Assembly (NCBI GenBank): GCA_023079485.1 | Contig: CM041108.1 | Coordinates: 3,844,001 to 3,908,000 of the forward strand | Reading direction: 5' to 3' | Length of the DNA stretch: 64,000 bases | Origin: Archilochus colubris | Taxonomy: Eukaryota; Chordata; Aves; Apodiformes; Trochilidae | In this document: piece by piece, positions 48,977 to 61,781 of the stretch | How positions within the stretch are numbered: position 1 is the stretch's first letter | Layout: each line of letters opens with the position of its first letter | The notes under the pieces: generated by a model | What the model saw: only the letters and a program-made list of their open reading frames with translations | Database searches by the model: none | What the model was told of the DNA's origin: nothing | Position numbers and translations under genes: made by a program

Positions 48977-49120
48977 AACGCAGGTTCCCCCAGCACAATG
49001 GCAACTTATGAATAAGATCATACTTGTATTTGCATTAACACGGCTGGCTTCTCCAACCAGTTTTACATAATCTCCTTTTCAATGGGTAAGGGTGTCATTT
49101 CCCCTTCATTTCATACAACT
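48977..49120 (+). repeat. Local element copy 2 of 2 (diverged direct repeat)
   Basis: This is the partner of 48307-48450, in the same orientation, with the identical 16-mer at 49044-49059. The similarity fades past about 49120. Because the copies differ at many positions but keep the same order and length, the duplication is old. Confidence 0.7.
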
Positions 49121-51215
49121 GTGCTTTGAAAATGTAGGGAGGAAGTATTTAAAGCAAGTCCGCATTTCATGAAAGGGAAAATTGCCGACGTTCCTTTGTG
49201 TGTCTCAGTAGGATTTGGATAGATTACTCATACTTAAAAAGGAAGGGAGCTTTTGCTTTCTCTTCTCCTTTTTTTTTTTTTTAAAAACTTGCATTAACAT
49301 GATGTATTGACATATTAGGAAATCTAAGGAATGCTGGAGAGTAAATCAACCACGACTTTGTCCACAAGTTGCAACAAATTCTTAAAACGTCATCACCTCC
49401 TGAAATAAAATTGTCACTTTTTGGATACAGGCAACTTCTGTGAGGACTGAAGCATCACATGTTAGATAGGGACAACAGTGTGCTCTCTCTCTCACTTTCT
49501 CTTTCTGCTTAAAAATTGATTTTTTTTCTCCCTTTTGATCCAATAAGCTTGGTACGAATGCAGCACATTTTAACAATTTTCATAGATCAAGCAACTGGAA
49601 TAGATTTTAATACAGAATTGTATTACTGCAAGAATGCAAGGCATGCAGGCTCTAAGCACTAACATTTCTATTAGTTGAATGGAAGCCAATGCTTTAGCTG
49701 TAAGCATGCAAAAAGGCAAATAATACTCTGCTCCATTTCTGGGGTCTCTGATGTCAAAAATCCCCCCTTTAATAACTCCCAATTTCTTCAAAGTTGTCGT
49801 GTTCTGACTGGCCAGCCAGAGTCTGAAGAGCAGGTTTTATTCTCCATGGACAGCCATGAAAGTCTGACATTCTTTGACTTTAAATGTCATGTAGAATATC
49901 ATGCTTCAGTGTTGGAAGGAGCTATTAATTTACTGGTACCTTTTCATAAAGGTTTTCTGTACTTCACAGGTTGTATATTCATATTTGCTGATCACTCTTT
50001 GTCAATTTGACACTTGCTAATCAAGCACTGATGATAATTGGCATTCTTGTGAAGGACACTTCCCACTGGAAGGTCATAAAGACATTTCATACACTTAAAT
50101 GCACTGTTTGTATTTACAGATGTTTATACTAACACTATTTTTTTTTGGTATTTCTCTCTTTCCTGCACATTTATTTCTATCTTTTTTAATTTATCAACTT
50201 CTAACTCGTTAGCAAAATTTCAAAGGTAGAGGTGAATTCATGACTTAAAAATGAGGGAAAAAAGCAAGGAAATTTGAAAGGTGCTTATATAAAAAAATAT
50301 TAATAAACATTCAATCATCTTTCTAATCTTTTTTCTTAAAATGAGAAGGCTGTTTGCAAGATCAGTTGATGACATTTTCATCTAAATCCATTTATAATCT
50401 CATATTTGAAAGGCACTTAGCTCAATGGGGCTCTGTCCCTTCTCTGAGATTTCTAGGTATCATTATATCAAGCATCCTAACTTAAGCATTGATAGGGGAT
50501 AACACAATTTGTGGTTCTGTCCCTCAAAAAAGAAGGCAAATAAGTTCAGGCATCTGACACTGAAGTTGTCAGATCAAGCCAATTTGAAAGCATTTCAGTT
50601 CATATTTTGGCACTGAATTATTATTTTTTTCCTTGGCATTCCACAGGTTTCTGATGTCTTATGCCAGCAGTAGTCTCCACCTCTGAAAATCATTAAATCA
50701 TTCAGGCTTTGAGTTTTCTTGCAGGGCACCACTTATGACACTTCTTGAGCATGTGGATTCCTGAACTTGGAGTTTGCCTTCCCAACATCAGGCATTCAAC
50801 TTCAGGAAATAAAGGGCTCAAAAACTTCATTTCCATTTGCAGGAACCGTTCTGTGGGGACCAATCTTCTGGATGCAGCAACAATTATGTATTGTCACAGG
50901 GCTAAAAGATAGCTTGGGCATTGCAGATGCTTTTCTGCTGGAGGGGAACACTGATAAATTTGAAATTTAATTGCCCTATTTAAACTGGTGGGCCAGCCTT
51001 GGATCAAAAGTGGTCAAATAATATGCAGGAAAATCTCTTCTTATAGGAATCTCAACCTAACCTCAGTGACTGGTACCCAGAGACTGATTCTGGCTCAAGA
51101 CCTGACCTCAATCAGAGAACAGGGCAAATGCAGAAGGCAAATTATCTCCTTGCTTCCACAGTTTGCTCCCCAAGGACTACAGAACCTTGCATAAACAAAA
51201 CTAATTATAATGCAC
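49121..51215. other. AT-rich unique sequence, candidate conserved non-coding DNA
   Basis: No gene is supported. The overlapping frames at 49570-50010 on opposite strands (73 and 111 codons) have no recognised domain. Bases 49600-50100 are unique-looking, with few simple repeats and TAAT words, and would merit a conservation check. Confidence 0.45.
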
Positions 51216-51234
51216 AAAAAAAAAAAAAAAAAAA
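51216..51234. repeat. A19 tract
   Basis: This is the longest pure A run I measured in the window. It could be the tail of a retroposed transcript ending at 'aatgcac', but I do not recognise the sequence to its left as any gene or SINE, and no flanking target duplication stands out. Confidence 0.9.
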
Positions 51235-51302
51235 TTGTTCATAAAATCAAACCTTTGCTTGCAAGCTAACAAAAAAAAGGCCCTGGAAGAATGTATGTCA
51301 CA

Positions 51303-51316
51303 GTGCCATCTACTGA
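51303..51316 (-). promoter_or_regulatory. Candidate CTCF-binding motif, strong match
   Basis: The minus strand reads TCAGTAGATGGCAC, matching 13 of 14 positions of CCASYAGRKGGCRS with only the first base different. It has the same orientation as the candidate at 40635-40648. Chance occurrence is possible. Confidence 0.4.
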
Positions 51317-54300
51317 CGCCAGGCACAACCATGTGTGAAGAATACCCAATTACTGGAGTAAAATAAATAAATAGAGCTGGGAGTCTTGGAAGGATTATAG
51401 TCTGGTGTCTAAAGGAAGGAGGTGACTGCTAATTAATCAGAGAAAAGAGAAAGCTTCACCTCCTGGCAGGTTATTCATCCCACCAATCTTAGCTTTATTT
51501 TGGGTGCAATATGTGGCTTCTTGTAATTCTTGGAAGGAGATGGCACCAGGGGAAGAGCTGACCATAACTCTTGGTGCCAGCTTTGTGTTTTTGTCTGGAT
51601 ATGAATGCTTTATAGTGTCAGAGAATTACAGCCTCCTAGGGCAAGCAATTGGAAGACATAAAGGAATTCCATCAAGGAATGCAACTGTGGGATAAAATCT
51701 GTTTAGAGTACTTTACCTGACACAGAAAATGAGGAGGAAGGTGGAGGCAGGGAGGAGCAACATGTAATCCAGTTGATACAGATGAAAAGATGATACTGGC
51801 AGAAAACTGGGCTGTGTATGAGTGTAAAGGCTGTGGTATAACAAGGAATGGAAAATGACACACTTAGCAGCAGTAAGGCACAGATGAAAGAAGTTCAGAA
51901 AGCACTTGTGTGGCAGAAACCAAGATCAGGTTAATATAGACTGAAAATCTGAGCTCCTAGAAGCAGAGTTGGATGCTGGAGCCTACAGGTCTGGCTGTGT
52001 CAAATGGTAAAGTGTCAAAACAATTAGAGTTTATTTTCTAGTTGCTAACGTGCAACCTTAAGTGGCAGTCGAGATGTTCAGCAAAAACATAAAAAGTAAG
52101 ATATTGTATCATTTTCTGTATCCCCTTCAGCAAGTCCAAGGTAAGAATGAAGTGAAGGATGAGAAGAGAGCAATTGGGAATGGAGAGGCAGACAAAAAAA
52201 AAAAATAGTCAAGAGGTGAGAAGACAGCAGAATCTTGATTGAAAAAGAATTCTATATATTCTGAAGCCTTGTGCCAAGTGTAAGAATTCAAAAGGAAGGC
52301 AAAGTGAGCACCTGAACTGCACTTGCTAAGGTTCTCTGTGATGTGTTGTAGCAGATGGAGCTGACATCCTGAGAGGCCAAGGGGTGAAAGCAATCACCAT
52401 CTTCAGAAAGTCAAAGTAGAAGAAACATTAGCAATGTTACAAGAGAGCAAGCAGGAGATGTTTAGATTTATGAGGTTTTTTGGATAACAGCAATGTTTTG
52501 TCTTTATTTCCTACTAACTGGTTCTTGGTTTGAGCTTCACCAGGTCACCAGATTAGTGCCATCAGCTCTGGAAGGTTTTTAGTCCTTCTTTGGATCATCC
52601 AGCAGGCTAGGAACTGACAGGTGGAGTTTGGGGGGGCTGTCTTGATAATTAAAAGCAGTGGAAATCAGTAAGAATAGGGCATTTTATTATGGCACCATCT
52701 GTCTCTTTGATGTTAATATTTTTCTCAACTTTTTACGATGAAAATTGGATTTAAGGATGAGTGCTGTAGTGCAGACCTTTGCTGCTGCTGAGGGATGGTT
52801 TCGGAAGGGAGACCTGAGCCATGCTAAGAGTTGTCCTTCTGCTACAGCAGAATCCAAATATTTCACTGAAGTCAAGGGGGTGACATTGATCTTTACAGTA
52901 ACATGAAAAGTCTTGGCCTGGATCAGGGCCAACAAGTGAATTCTGGTTTATTGCTCATTGTGGATTTTGGTCTAAGCTCCGTGCAAGGCATTTTTCCTGA
53001 TACTCTTATTTCTCATGGGTTTTTTCCCTTTCCTTACTTCATTTCAGGTCAGTAAATGAGAGTCCAGACTTGTCCTGGGTGATCCCCATACAGCCCCCAG
53101 CACCATGGAGCAGTCATTTGGGACAAACACCTCCTGAATGCCACTGAGCCCTGCCAAGTGCTTTGCTGTCCCATTCCCATGTCATTTTCAGCTGATAAAG
53201 AGATTTCAAACAGCAGTTTGATTTTTTTTTTTCCTTTTTTAATTTAATTGCAGAAAGTACTGGAAGCTTCTGATTTTGACTGGTGGGTCCTGATGAGGAC
53301 TGAAGCAGTTTAAACTTGACCTTAATCATGCAGGTCACCCTTCTAGAACTTTTGTTTACCTCCTGTTGAACTGCTGGAGAGAGGAGGGGAGAAAGGAAAA
53401 AAAAAAAAGGCAGCTTTCAGTTACTAAACCCCCTCGTGGTTCTGAATTCTAACCAAGTACATCCAGCCCTGCCAGCCAGAAATGCCAAAAGTAGGAAAGC
53501 TGCTGAATCAAAAGAAAATCAGGACTGGGAGGATGGTAGGGAATATAAGAGTAGCACTAGGGGAGTTTATTTGATAGACTTTTTGCTGTCTTGTAGGTGT
53601 GGGAGTAGACTCAGGTTTTTCTGGGGTTTTTTTACTGTGATTGGGTTTTGTTCCTAAATTATTTAGCAAATGTTTTATGAGAGCAGCTTCTAGCATAGAG
53701 AGGAGTTATCACCAGCTATTTGCTGTTCTTGAAAAACTTGGGCTTTGCTGAGCTGAACTCAGATGCTGAAAGCTTTTGACCACCCTGGGCTGGGGGCAGA
53801 GTAAACGGGGAGGTCCTGGTGGGCTGTGCCTCTGGGGTTCAGATCCTATTTGCAGGGTGTGGAGTGGCCACTTAAATCATGTGGTTTTCTTTCTGCTGCC
53901 TTGCTGAGTGACTCTCAAGGGCCTTTCAAATCCTTCACGTGAATGCTCCTGCCACAAGTGCTCAGGCAAACAGAGCAGCCCTGGCACTTTCACCCTTGTG
54001 GGCTGGCAGAATTTGGGAAGAAAGGGAACACTGCCTGAAATCCCTGGTGTTCTGCTCCCCTGCCCAGGCAGAGTGGTCCTGGGTGACCACAAAACTCACC
54101 TTGGCTTTGTAAGTTGTGATGGAGCATCCCCTGGATGTGGGGGGATTCAGCATGGGGTCATTTCTGTCTAATTTTTCAAGCAGAAATGATCTTCGACCCA
54201 CGTGTAATCATTTCATTGTGAGGTGAACTCCAAGGAGCTGCTTGTTTCACTGTAGACTTGGTTGTATTTATTGGGGTCCCAACCCAATATATTTAGCAAT

Positions 54301-55062
54301 ATCTTCTGCTTTGGGACAATGAGCAGCCCCTGTAGCATCTTCTCTGTTTGTTTGTTTTTCTGAAACCCCTGAGTCTCCTTCCTACAAGGTAGGGTGACAT
54401 GATTAGGAGTGACATTGGGCAGGAACGTGTCTTTGAGCAGGGTTTCCTACAGTATCCTGTGTGTCTAGCAGCTGGATGCTGATTTATTAAAAATCTGGTG
54501 TAGCCTTTAGTGGTTGTCTGCCTTCCCAAAAGATTCTCTGTGTGTCCCTTTTCTACCACACTTGGTGGAGAATCTTTGCTGAAGTTGCTGCTGCATACAC
54601 TTAAGCAATCAACCTTTTGCAGCTGTTTCAGAAATTGTAGGCAATTTTCCTTATTTTTTTGGCCATTGTAGGTGGGATTTCATGAGGTGTCAAGGTGTGC
54701 AGAGTCAAACCTTATCCTAGCCCTGCTGCTGCTTGTATCACCAGCCTTGTAGGGAGAAATGCACTGAAATGAGAGGAAGGTATTTTAGGGAAGATGGAGC
54801 AAAAAGCTTGAGGGATGCTGAAAGTAATGAGTGTTGTGCAGCTTCCCATCCAGTGGGATGCACTGATGGTTTTGTAGGGAGTGTTTTCAGGGGTATTTAA
54901 AGGTTCTCATTAAAATACACATTGGTGCAGAATCAAGAGCTGTAGATGTGTTACTTCTATTGACAGCACCTGTGGAAGGGCCATTTTTCCAACTGGAAGA
55001 TGAAAACAAGCTCTTCTCTACCACTGCCTCTCCAAGTAGAAGTATTCAAATGTTCCACTGGG
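51317..55062. other. Unique non-coding sequence
   Basis: No gene is recognised. Open frames stay below 90 codons. Simple runs lie near 52193-52205 and 53398-53409 (A) and 53222-53240 (T). Nothing else stands out. Confidence 0.6.
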
Positions 55063-55150
55063 TCTAGATGGGAAACGGAGGCCCTGGGAGGTAGAAAGAA
55101 TGTAAAGCCAGTAGCAGATCAAGAGACAGACAAAAATCTGACTCTTGCTG
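55063..55150 (-). mobile_element. Possible MIR-like fragment
   Basis: The words 'tagatgggaaacggaggccc', 'gggaggtagaaag', 'aaagccagtagcagatcaag' and 'aaaaatctgactct' follow the order of reverse-complement MIR text ('cagatggggaaactgaggc...gtggcagag...tctgactc'). The central 'gacttgcccaaggtcac' block is badly eroded, so this is a weak call. Confidence 0.4.
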
Positions 55151-56068
55151 CAGTTGTCCCCATCTCACCTTCTGTGTTGGGATAATTCTTTACTAAAAAA
55201 TCCATACACAAACACTTGGTCTTTGGTAAATACTTCGGTACATCTTTCTTGCAGAAAAAAGGCTTTTCTGGCATTTTAGAGAAGCTAAAGTGATGCCTCC
55301 ATGCCTGAAAAGTAGAATATAACTACCAGATTATAACAAGTGCCAGAATGCTCTGCTCCATCCTATCAGTCTCCTGTAAAAATGAAGACAGAGGGTAGCA
55401 GTAATAGGTCAAATCAGAGGAGATCTTGAATTATTCTTTTCATATCCCAAAAGAACGAGCCTCTGTTATTTCTCCCACTTCCATATTTGCCCCAATTTAT
55501 GGGGTAGATAAGACTTTTGAAGAACAACATCATGAATTGCTTTTCTTATTGATCTAGCTTTTTAATGTGCAAACAATGAAAACAATAAAACTTGCATTTA
55601 AAAACAAACATTTCTAACACAGGAGCTACATTAAAATGACACAAATTGCTTTTGTGGGCTGAATTTAACAGAACACCCATGAGGTTCCACTTAAAAACAA
55701 CAAGCCAACAAAAATCAAATTGCATTGTTTTACTAGCAAACAAAATGGTGAACATGCCTTGGGCTAAGTTTTCAGCATGTTTTCTTGGAAGATCAAAGCT
55801 GAAATTCTATTAACCCTTCAAATATCAGCCTAGTGAAATCATTTCTTTACCTCTGGGCTTCTCGTGCTCCCTTTAACATGAACCAAACTCTCTGCCTCCA
55901 TCTGATCCTTTTCCTCCTCCTCCAACCACACTCAGAGCTTCACTTGTCTCCCCCAGTGGCATCTCTGTAGCATCTTCTAAGTGGGTAGAGTTCAAACAGA
56001 TGGTTGTCCATCCCACACTGGTTTCCCATTTTACTAAGCTGGATAGAAGCCACAACTAAAATAATTTT
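55151..56068. other. Unique non-coding sequence
   Basis: AT-rich, unique-looking sequence with no gene, RNA or repeat that I can identify. Confidence 0.6.
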
Positions 56069-56091
56069 TATATATATATATATATATATAT
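56069..56091. repeat. (TA)n microsatellite
   Basis: A pure TA dinucleotide run of 23 bases in AT-rich surroundings. Confidence 0.95.
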
Positions 56092-59000
56092 TTACCATTT
56101 TCTATGGCACTCCCACCCTGCTGGCCAATGGCTGAACACTTTGTAGGCCAACAGACCCTGTTTTAGAGCAAGTTGGGGTTTAGAACAAGCCTGACCCCCT
56201 CCCTGTTAATGATCTCCTCTTGCACATGAGGTGTGATGTGCTGAGAGGCTCCTAGGGAAGGAGAAGCGATTTGTGTTGGTGTCTGTCACAGCTGTCACCT
56301 CTTCCAACAACCACTGGTCACCTTGTTTGCCACCCATTCACACAAGGTGCCTCCTGCTGAGGGTTGGCTGCTTTTCCTGGGGACAACCAGCAGGTTTTGG
56401 TGTGGCAGGGTAGATCCTCATCTGCCTTGACCCTTATTTCACTGCCCTGCTGGTGTCCTGCTTTGGGTATAAATACAGAACCCTCCAAAGAGTTATCAGC
56501 TCCCAATACCTGTGTGCATGCTGCAACCTGGGGAAGCTCAGGAAGGTAAAAGAACAGATGCACACTTCTGGGAATGGTTTGGCCTTATGGGGAAAGCATG
56601 GAAAGATTTGGAAAGCTTTGGATGCACTGGAGAGCAGCAGTGTTCACCCCTTGAGTGCTTGGGAGCTGGAGGCTTCTCCCTCCCAGCCTGGGATGGTACA
56701 GTGGGATCCTCAGGGGGGCTGATAAGTTGTCAGAAGGCAGGGTTTAAAGGAGAGGATTTTCTTGTGTGTCCAGAATTAGACTTCTTTAAAATAATAATTT
56801 TAAAAAACATTACATTTAAAATTAAAAATAAAAGCCACGGGGAAATAAAAGGGGGGATGGAGGGGTGAGGAGCAGCAGCATGAATCCTGCATGATTTTTT
56901 TTTTCCCAAGCAGCTCTACATTTGTTAACTGGAGCTGTGGGAGAAGGTGGCTGTGTCCCAGCTTATACAGAAGCAAACTGTACTTTCTGGCTGTGCTACC
57001 CTTCCCGGGCCTCCCGTCACCATGCCAGAGTTCACTCTGAAAATGATTCAGTTACAGTACCAGCCCCACAGCTGTCTACAGCTGTGTGCCTCCCAGCTCC
57101 ACACAACTGCCTTTTCACACAGAAATGGCCCCTTTTTTAAAAGGGTTCAGTCCAACAGATTGCTCCAGTCTTACAATGTGTAAAACATGGTACTTCAGAC
57201 AAGCTTTCTTTTTTATTGTGTAGTCTTATTTTATTTTTTTGGACTCTTTTTATACCCCCAGATGAGAAGAGCTATTGCCAAATAACTCAGCAGTAGGTTT
57301 TTTTGGGTTTTTTTTTACCTGAGTGCTTCACCAGGAGGGCTTCTGCCTCCCCCATTGCCTCTTCCCCTTTAGAAATTCCTTATCAGAGCTGCAATTGCTA
57401 GGAAAAAAAAAAATCAAAACTTACCCCACCATCCTTTCTTTTTGAATGATTGGGATGTAAAGCTCTGAAAGGCCAAGTACACACATCAGACTGTAGTCCC
57501 ATGGGCTGTTTTCTCCAAAGCACCTGCAGGAAACCTCTCCTGGGGGATGTCAGAGCTCTGGGTTGTGTCTGGGTGCAGCTGGGACCACAGCAGGGTTCCT
57601 GCATCTGGGGTACCAAGTGTAAGCACAGGGTGAATTCTCCCATTTCACCCTTGCTGTGGGTTTTTCACCTCAAGTGCTCTAAATCTGAGGGAACTGAGCA
57701 AGAACAATAACTGACAGCAGTTCTTTTGTTTTAGAGAATACCTGGAGTTTACTCAATGCTGCACTAAGTAGGGTTCAAGGAGAGACTTTCCTGCTTGGGG
57801 GTGTTTGCAGTCAGAGCAAAAAGTGCAGAAGTTTGTTATCTTTCCTTCTGCTTTTGCACAACTATCAGTCTGGCAGGAGGAAAACTGCATTTTATGATGG
57901 GCAGGTAAGAAAAACCCACCAACAAAACCCACATTCCACATTTTTCAGTGTCTTTATTTATGGTAGTTTGGGGCTATCTAGGGATGGTGGGGGTTGTTAT
58001 GGCATCCAGGAAGGTTTCCACTGCTTCCTCCTCAGTCCAAACCAGTTTGTGTCTCCCCCTGATATTTCCTTTTTCCACTGGGATGAGGAAATGAAGAGAA
58101 AGGAGGGAAACAAACAACAACAACAAAGAAGCATCACTTGTTCCTCTCTGTCTGCCACTCAAAACTTGTCTGCGTGTCATGGGGGAGAGGGAAAATTAAA
58201 AATTATCTTGAGACTGTTGATTATCCCTTATCAGACATCACTTGAGAGGAGCTGTGAAGGGAATTACCTTTGCCACTCTCTGCCAATAGTTTTCTCTCTC
58301 CAGCTCAGCAGGTCTTGCAGTGACTTGCTCAGAAACTCATGCATAGCACAGTGATACCTGCCAGGAGGTTGCCTTTTCTGTCATGCTGCAATTTTTCTGG
58401 GGATTTCAGGAACGTGGGGAGTTAAGAGTAATGCTGTGCTGGAAGCCTGGATTCCAGGGAGAATTTCCCTACACAATATATTGCATTTAAAGAGGTTTCC
58501 TCCAAACAGAGGGCAGCGTCCGAGTCCAATTTCCAGTGTGAAGCGAGGTGTGATTTTTAATTTAGTTTTTATGAATTCTTTTTTTTTTTTTTCCTAATCC
58601 CATCATCCTTATTCTCTTCAAAGGCCTTTGCCAAAGGCTGGTTGGTTGGTATTGATTTAAAATACAGCTAGTTCTTCTTGCTGCCTGCTTGCATGCAATA
58701 AAACCCAACCTGGGTTCTGGGGAACTGTGGCCAGAGCTGGCAGTAACTGCTCTTGAGATGGTTTAAATCCTCTTCCTCCCTGGCATCAGGCTGCTTTTCA
58801 GCTAGCTGGAAACACACCCATTTTATGCTAGCTGTGGAGATGATGGATGGAGTTTCCACAGTGGAGAATTTAGATGAATTTAGTTTCCAGCTGAGGGCAC
58901 TGGGGTCACTGGTGTGACCCAGCGCTGCCACCTCCCCTCCTTATCAGCTGCTGGCAGTGCCACCAGAGAGGGGATCTGGGGCTTCCACCCCTTGATGATG

Positions 59001-60498
59001 CTCCCAGGAGGTCAGGGTTGGAGCAGGATGGACTCTGCTCTCTGCAATACTGCAAACAGAAACACTGAGGTTGGTCAAGCTGAGACTTTTCACCGCTCGG
59101 ATATTCTCACAAGGTTTTTTTTGGGGTTTTTTTTTGGAAAGGAAAGCTAATATCCTGACTTTTTTTTTTCCTCTGGGAAGTGCTGTGGGATACCCAGGAA
59201 GTGAAGGCATCAAATGAGCAGGACCTTCTGGGCTCAGAAGGCATCCTGGAGGCATTAGATATGGATGGTATTTGATACAAGAAGTGAGGTTTTTTCCCTT
59301 TTATTGATTTAACCTATTTGTGGTTGTGCAGCCACACAATGGGCCACATTATGAGTGCCATGTGGAGCTGCACTCCTGCCAATAAACCCTGGAGCTCCCC
59401 AGGAAGGGGCTGGAGGGCAGATGTTTCCCACCCGAAGGCTCATTCCTACCAGGGTGGGAGAGGAAGAGGCAGGGGCACAGGTTGCTGCCTCTTGGTTCGC
59501 ATTTGGACCTTCAGCATCTCCTTCCCTGGGCAGTTTGCTCATGTTCCCAGCAGAGATAGTGCTTGGAGGCAGAGGGATGGCAGAGGAGAACCTGCAGAGC
59601 ATGGTGAAGAGCAGGAATGAACACACCTGTGTTTTCAGAGCTTTTGTTGTGGGTTTTTTTGCAGCACATCAGGATAATTCACTGATCCCTTGTACTTGTG
59701 TTGCTGCAGCTTTGATAAAAACGCTTTTAAAGGGGATGAAAACTCACATCCCCAAGTTTTTAATAAAAGGATGTTCCAGTTTTAGGCTGGAAACCAGGAG
59801 GGGCATGTGCTAAAGGTGGCAGGGAAGACAGTGGGCAAAGGAGCTGAGAACCAAGTGCTCAGTGCCTCAAGCTGAGCCCCTCAGGAGTGAAGCTCAGAGA
59901 TTTAGGGAGAATTTAACTCCAAACCACCAAATGCTGCTGCAAATGATGGCTCCTGCTGTTTGTCTTTCCACGTGTGGCTCTTTTCAACACAAACCTCAGG
60001 TACAGTCCAGTAGAAGAGACATTTCAGGAAAAATGAAATACCCAGGAACTGGTCACTTGGTGTAGAAATGAGGTGCCAGGGTGGTGATGGGTGTGTGACA
60101 CAGCAAAGCAAAGCAGTGGCAGCACTAATAGTGATGTCTTTAAGTGCTAAAAGGAGACAAAAGGCACAGCTTGGTATTTGCTCTGCTCAACTGGAGGTTT
60201 GTGCTCTGCAACCTAGGTGTGAGAAATAGGGTTGTGTTCTTCTGCAGCAAAGTGTCCTCCTTCACCCCGTGTGGAAGCAGAAAGGACAGCATTTCATCTC
60301 AAAATGTGAAGTCACTGAAACTTGTGTCATGGGACGTTTTTCATTTAGGCTTTTATCTTCCTGTGAAAAGCCTTTGTTTTGAAAAAATTGGTTATTTACT
60401 CTGTTTCGAATCAAGATGGAGCATTCCAGGGAAGCTGAGACATGCTTCCCATCCTCTTCAAAATTAAAGGCTTCAGTTTTCCATTTCAAAATGACTTT
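56092..60498. other. Unique non-coding sequence, GC-richer in parts
   Basis: No gene is supported. The plus-strand frames at 57833-58354 (173 codons) and 59355-59813 (152 codons) have no recognised domain. The first contains a short Q run from a caacaa repeat. In the second region the opposite strand is also open, which argues for composition rather than coding. T runs lie at 58580-58591, 59116-59136 and 59159-59170. Confidence 0.55.
58503..58516 (+). promoter_or_regulatory. Possible CTCF-binding motif, moderate
   Basis: CAAACAGAGGGCAG matches 12 of 14 positions of CCASYAGRKGGCRS and continues into a CpG (gcgtccgag). Several such matches are expected by chance in a window of this size. Confidence 0.25.
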
Positions 60499-60560
60499 TC
60501 ATTTCCATTTTTCTATAATACAAATGCTCTTTTTTTAAAAAAAAAAAAAAATGGAAATGA
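60499..60560. repeat. 14-bp perfect inverted repeat with A/T loop
   Basis: The arm tcatttccattttt (60499-60512) is exactly complementary to aaaaatggaaatga (60547-60560). The 34-base loop itself contains a T7-A run that can pair. A cruciform or an RNA hairpin is possible. The arms are low in complexity and the A/T run makes chance pairing easier. Confidence 0.7.
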
Positions 60561-61718
60561 AGCACTTGGTGTTGTATTAAAGGGAAACCATTCTGAACAG
60601 TGGAGGAAATATTTTGTGCTGGGAACAGCACAAACAGAGAGGATCTTCAGGCATTCTCAACATTTGGGTCCTTCTGATTTTTTTTTTTTTAAAGAAAACA
60701 TTAACCAACAAAATGTGGAAAAATCAGAATTACCCACAGAAGAGTTTCCAGATTACAACCAGCCCCAATAAGCAGCTCAGTGTAAGGATTAGCTGTCCAT
60801 GCTCTTGCACAGCACGTACCAGAATATTTTACAGTTGGTAAAGAAAGTCTGTATTTAAGTAGCAATAATTTACACAAAGAATTGACAGATTGGAATGCAC
60901 CTGGTTCAAGCTGTTTGGTACTAATGTCATTCCAAGTTTTCCCTGGTGGAAGCCAGCTAGGAGACTTTATGGGTACATACTGTCACTCCTAGGGCTGCTG
61001 CCCTCAAATTAGACTGGAACAGGGGGCTCCCAAGGATAAATCTCAGAGAGACAGCTGAATTTAGGAGATTTAGTGTTCCAATGTGTGCACCAGCCCAGTC
61101 CCTGTAAGGAAGGAGATGAGACCTCGAGTGGGACCCAGAAAATCAGAACCACCCCAAAGCACAAGTTGCTTTTGAGAACTGAGGCCAAGCTACTAAGCTG
61201 CACTGCTGGCAATATTGTTTCAAAACAATGGGGCTCAATTAGATGGGAATTATTTTAACACTTCGGAAGGCTGCCAAGTCATTTCCTTCTCCTTTATTGA
61301 TTTTTTCCGTTGCCAGTAAATATATATATGCAGCAGCAGAATGAAAGAAGAAGCATTAGAGAGGGGGGGAAAAGTTAAGTGTTAAAAAGGAGGCTGTAAC
61401 AAGATATGTCCCTTGAACCTCTGGGAAGAAGGAAGCGAGGGATTCGTGGGGGGATTTCACAGGGTTAGATGTGGCAGCAGACAGCCCAATATTATTTTCC
61501 TTCCAGTGCTTGCCTGATCCTTTAGTTAGATTGGCTCCTGCTTCTTCCCTGTATTGTGTAGTCCCTGCATGAGCTGGTCCCTATGTAAAGACATTCCACC
61601 TACATTCCATTGCCACCGGGTGAGAGGAGGGGGGAATGCAATTATGTGGGCTAGAGAGACACAAAAGGCTCTGCTCCAGAGCTAAAGCTTGTAAACTTGG
61701 GTTAAGTTTTTCTCTTTT
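60561..61718. other. Unique non-coding sequence
   Basis: No gene or mobile element is recognised. A short (TA)5 lies at 61319-61328. Confidence 0.6.
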
Positions 61719-61781
61719 TAAAAAAAAAAAAATTAAAAAAAAAACCCCAAAAAAACAAAGGTGAAAAAAAAAAAAAAAAAA
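61719..61781. repeat. A-rich low-complexity tract
   Basis: About 60 bases, nearly all A, with short interruptions (tt, cccc, c, ggtg). It ends in A18 at 61764-61781. It could be eroded retroposon tail sequence or simple slippage. No element body is evident. Confidence 0.9.

Noticed and set aside
51000..51234. Processed pseudogene or SINE ending in the A19 run
   Set aside because: No gene or SINE body is recognised to the left and no flanking duplication is evident. The run may be simple slippage.
57833..58354. Plus-strand frame of 173 codons
   Set aside because: No homology or domain is recognised and it has a short Q run from caacaa repeats. A few frames of this size are expected in 64 kb.
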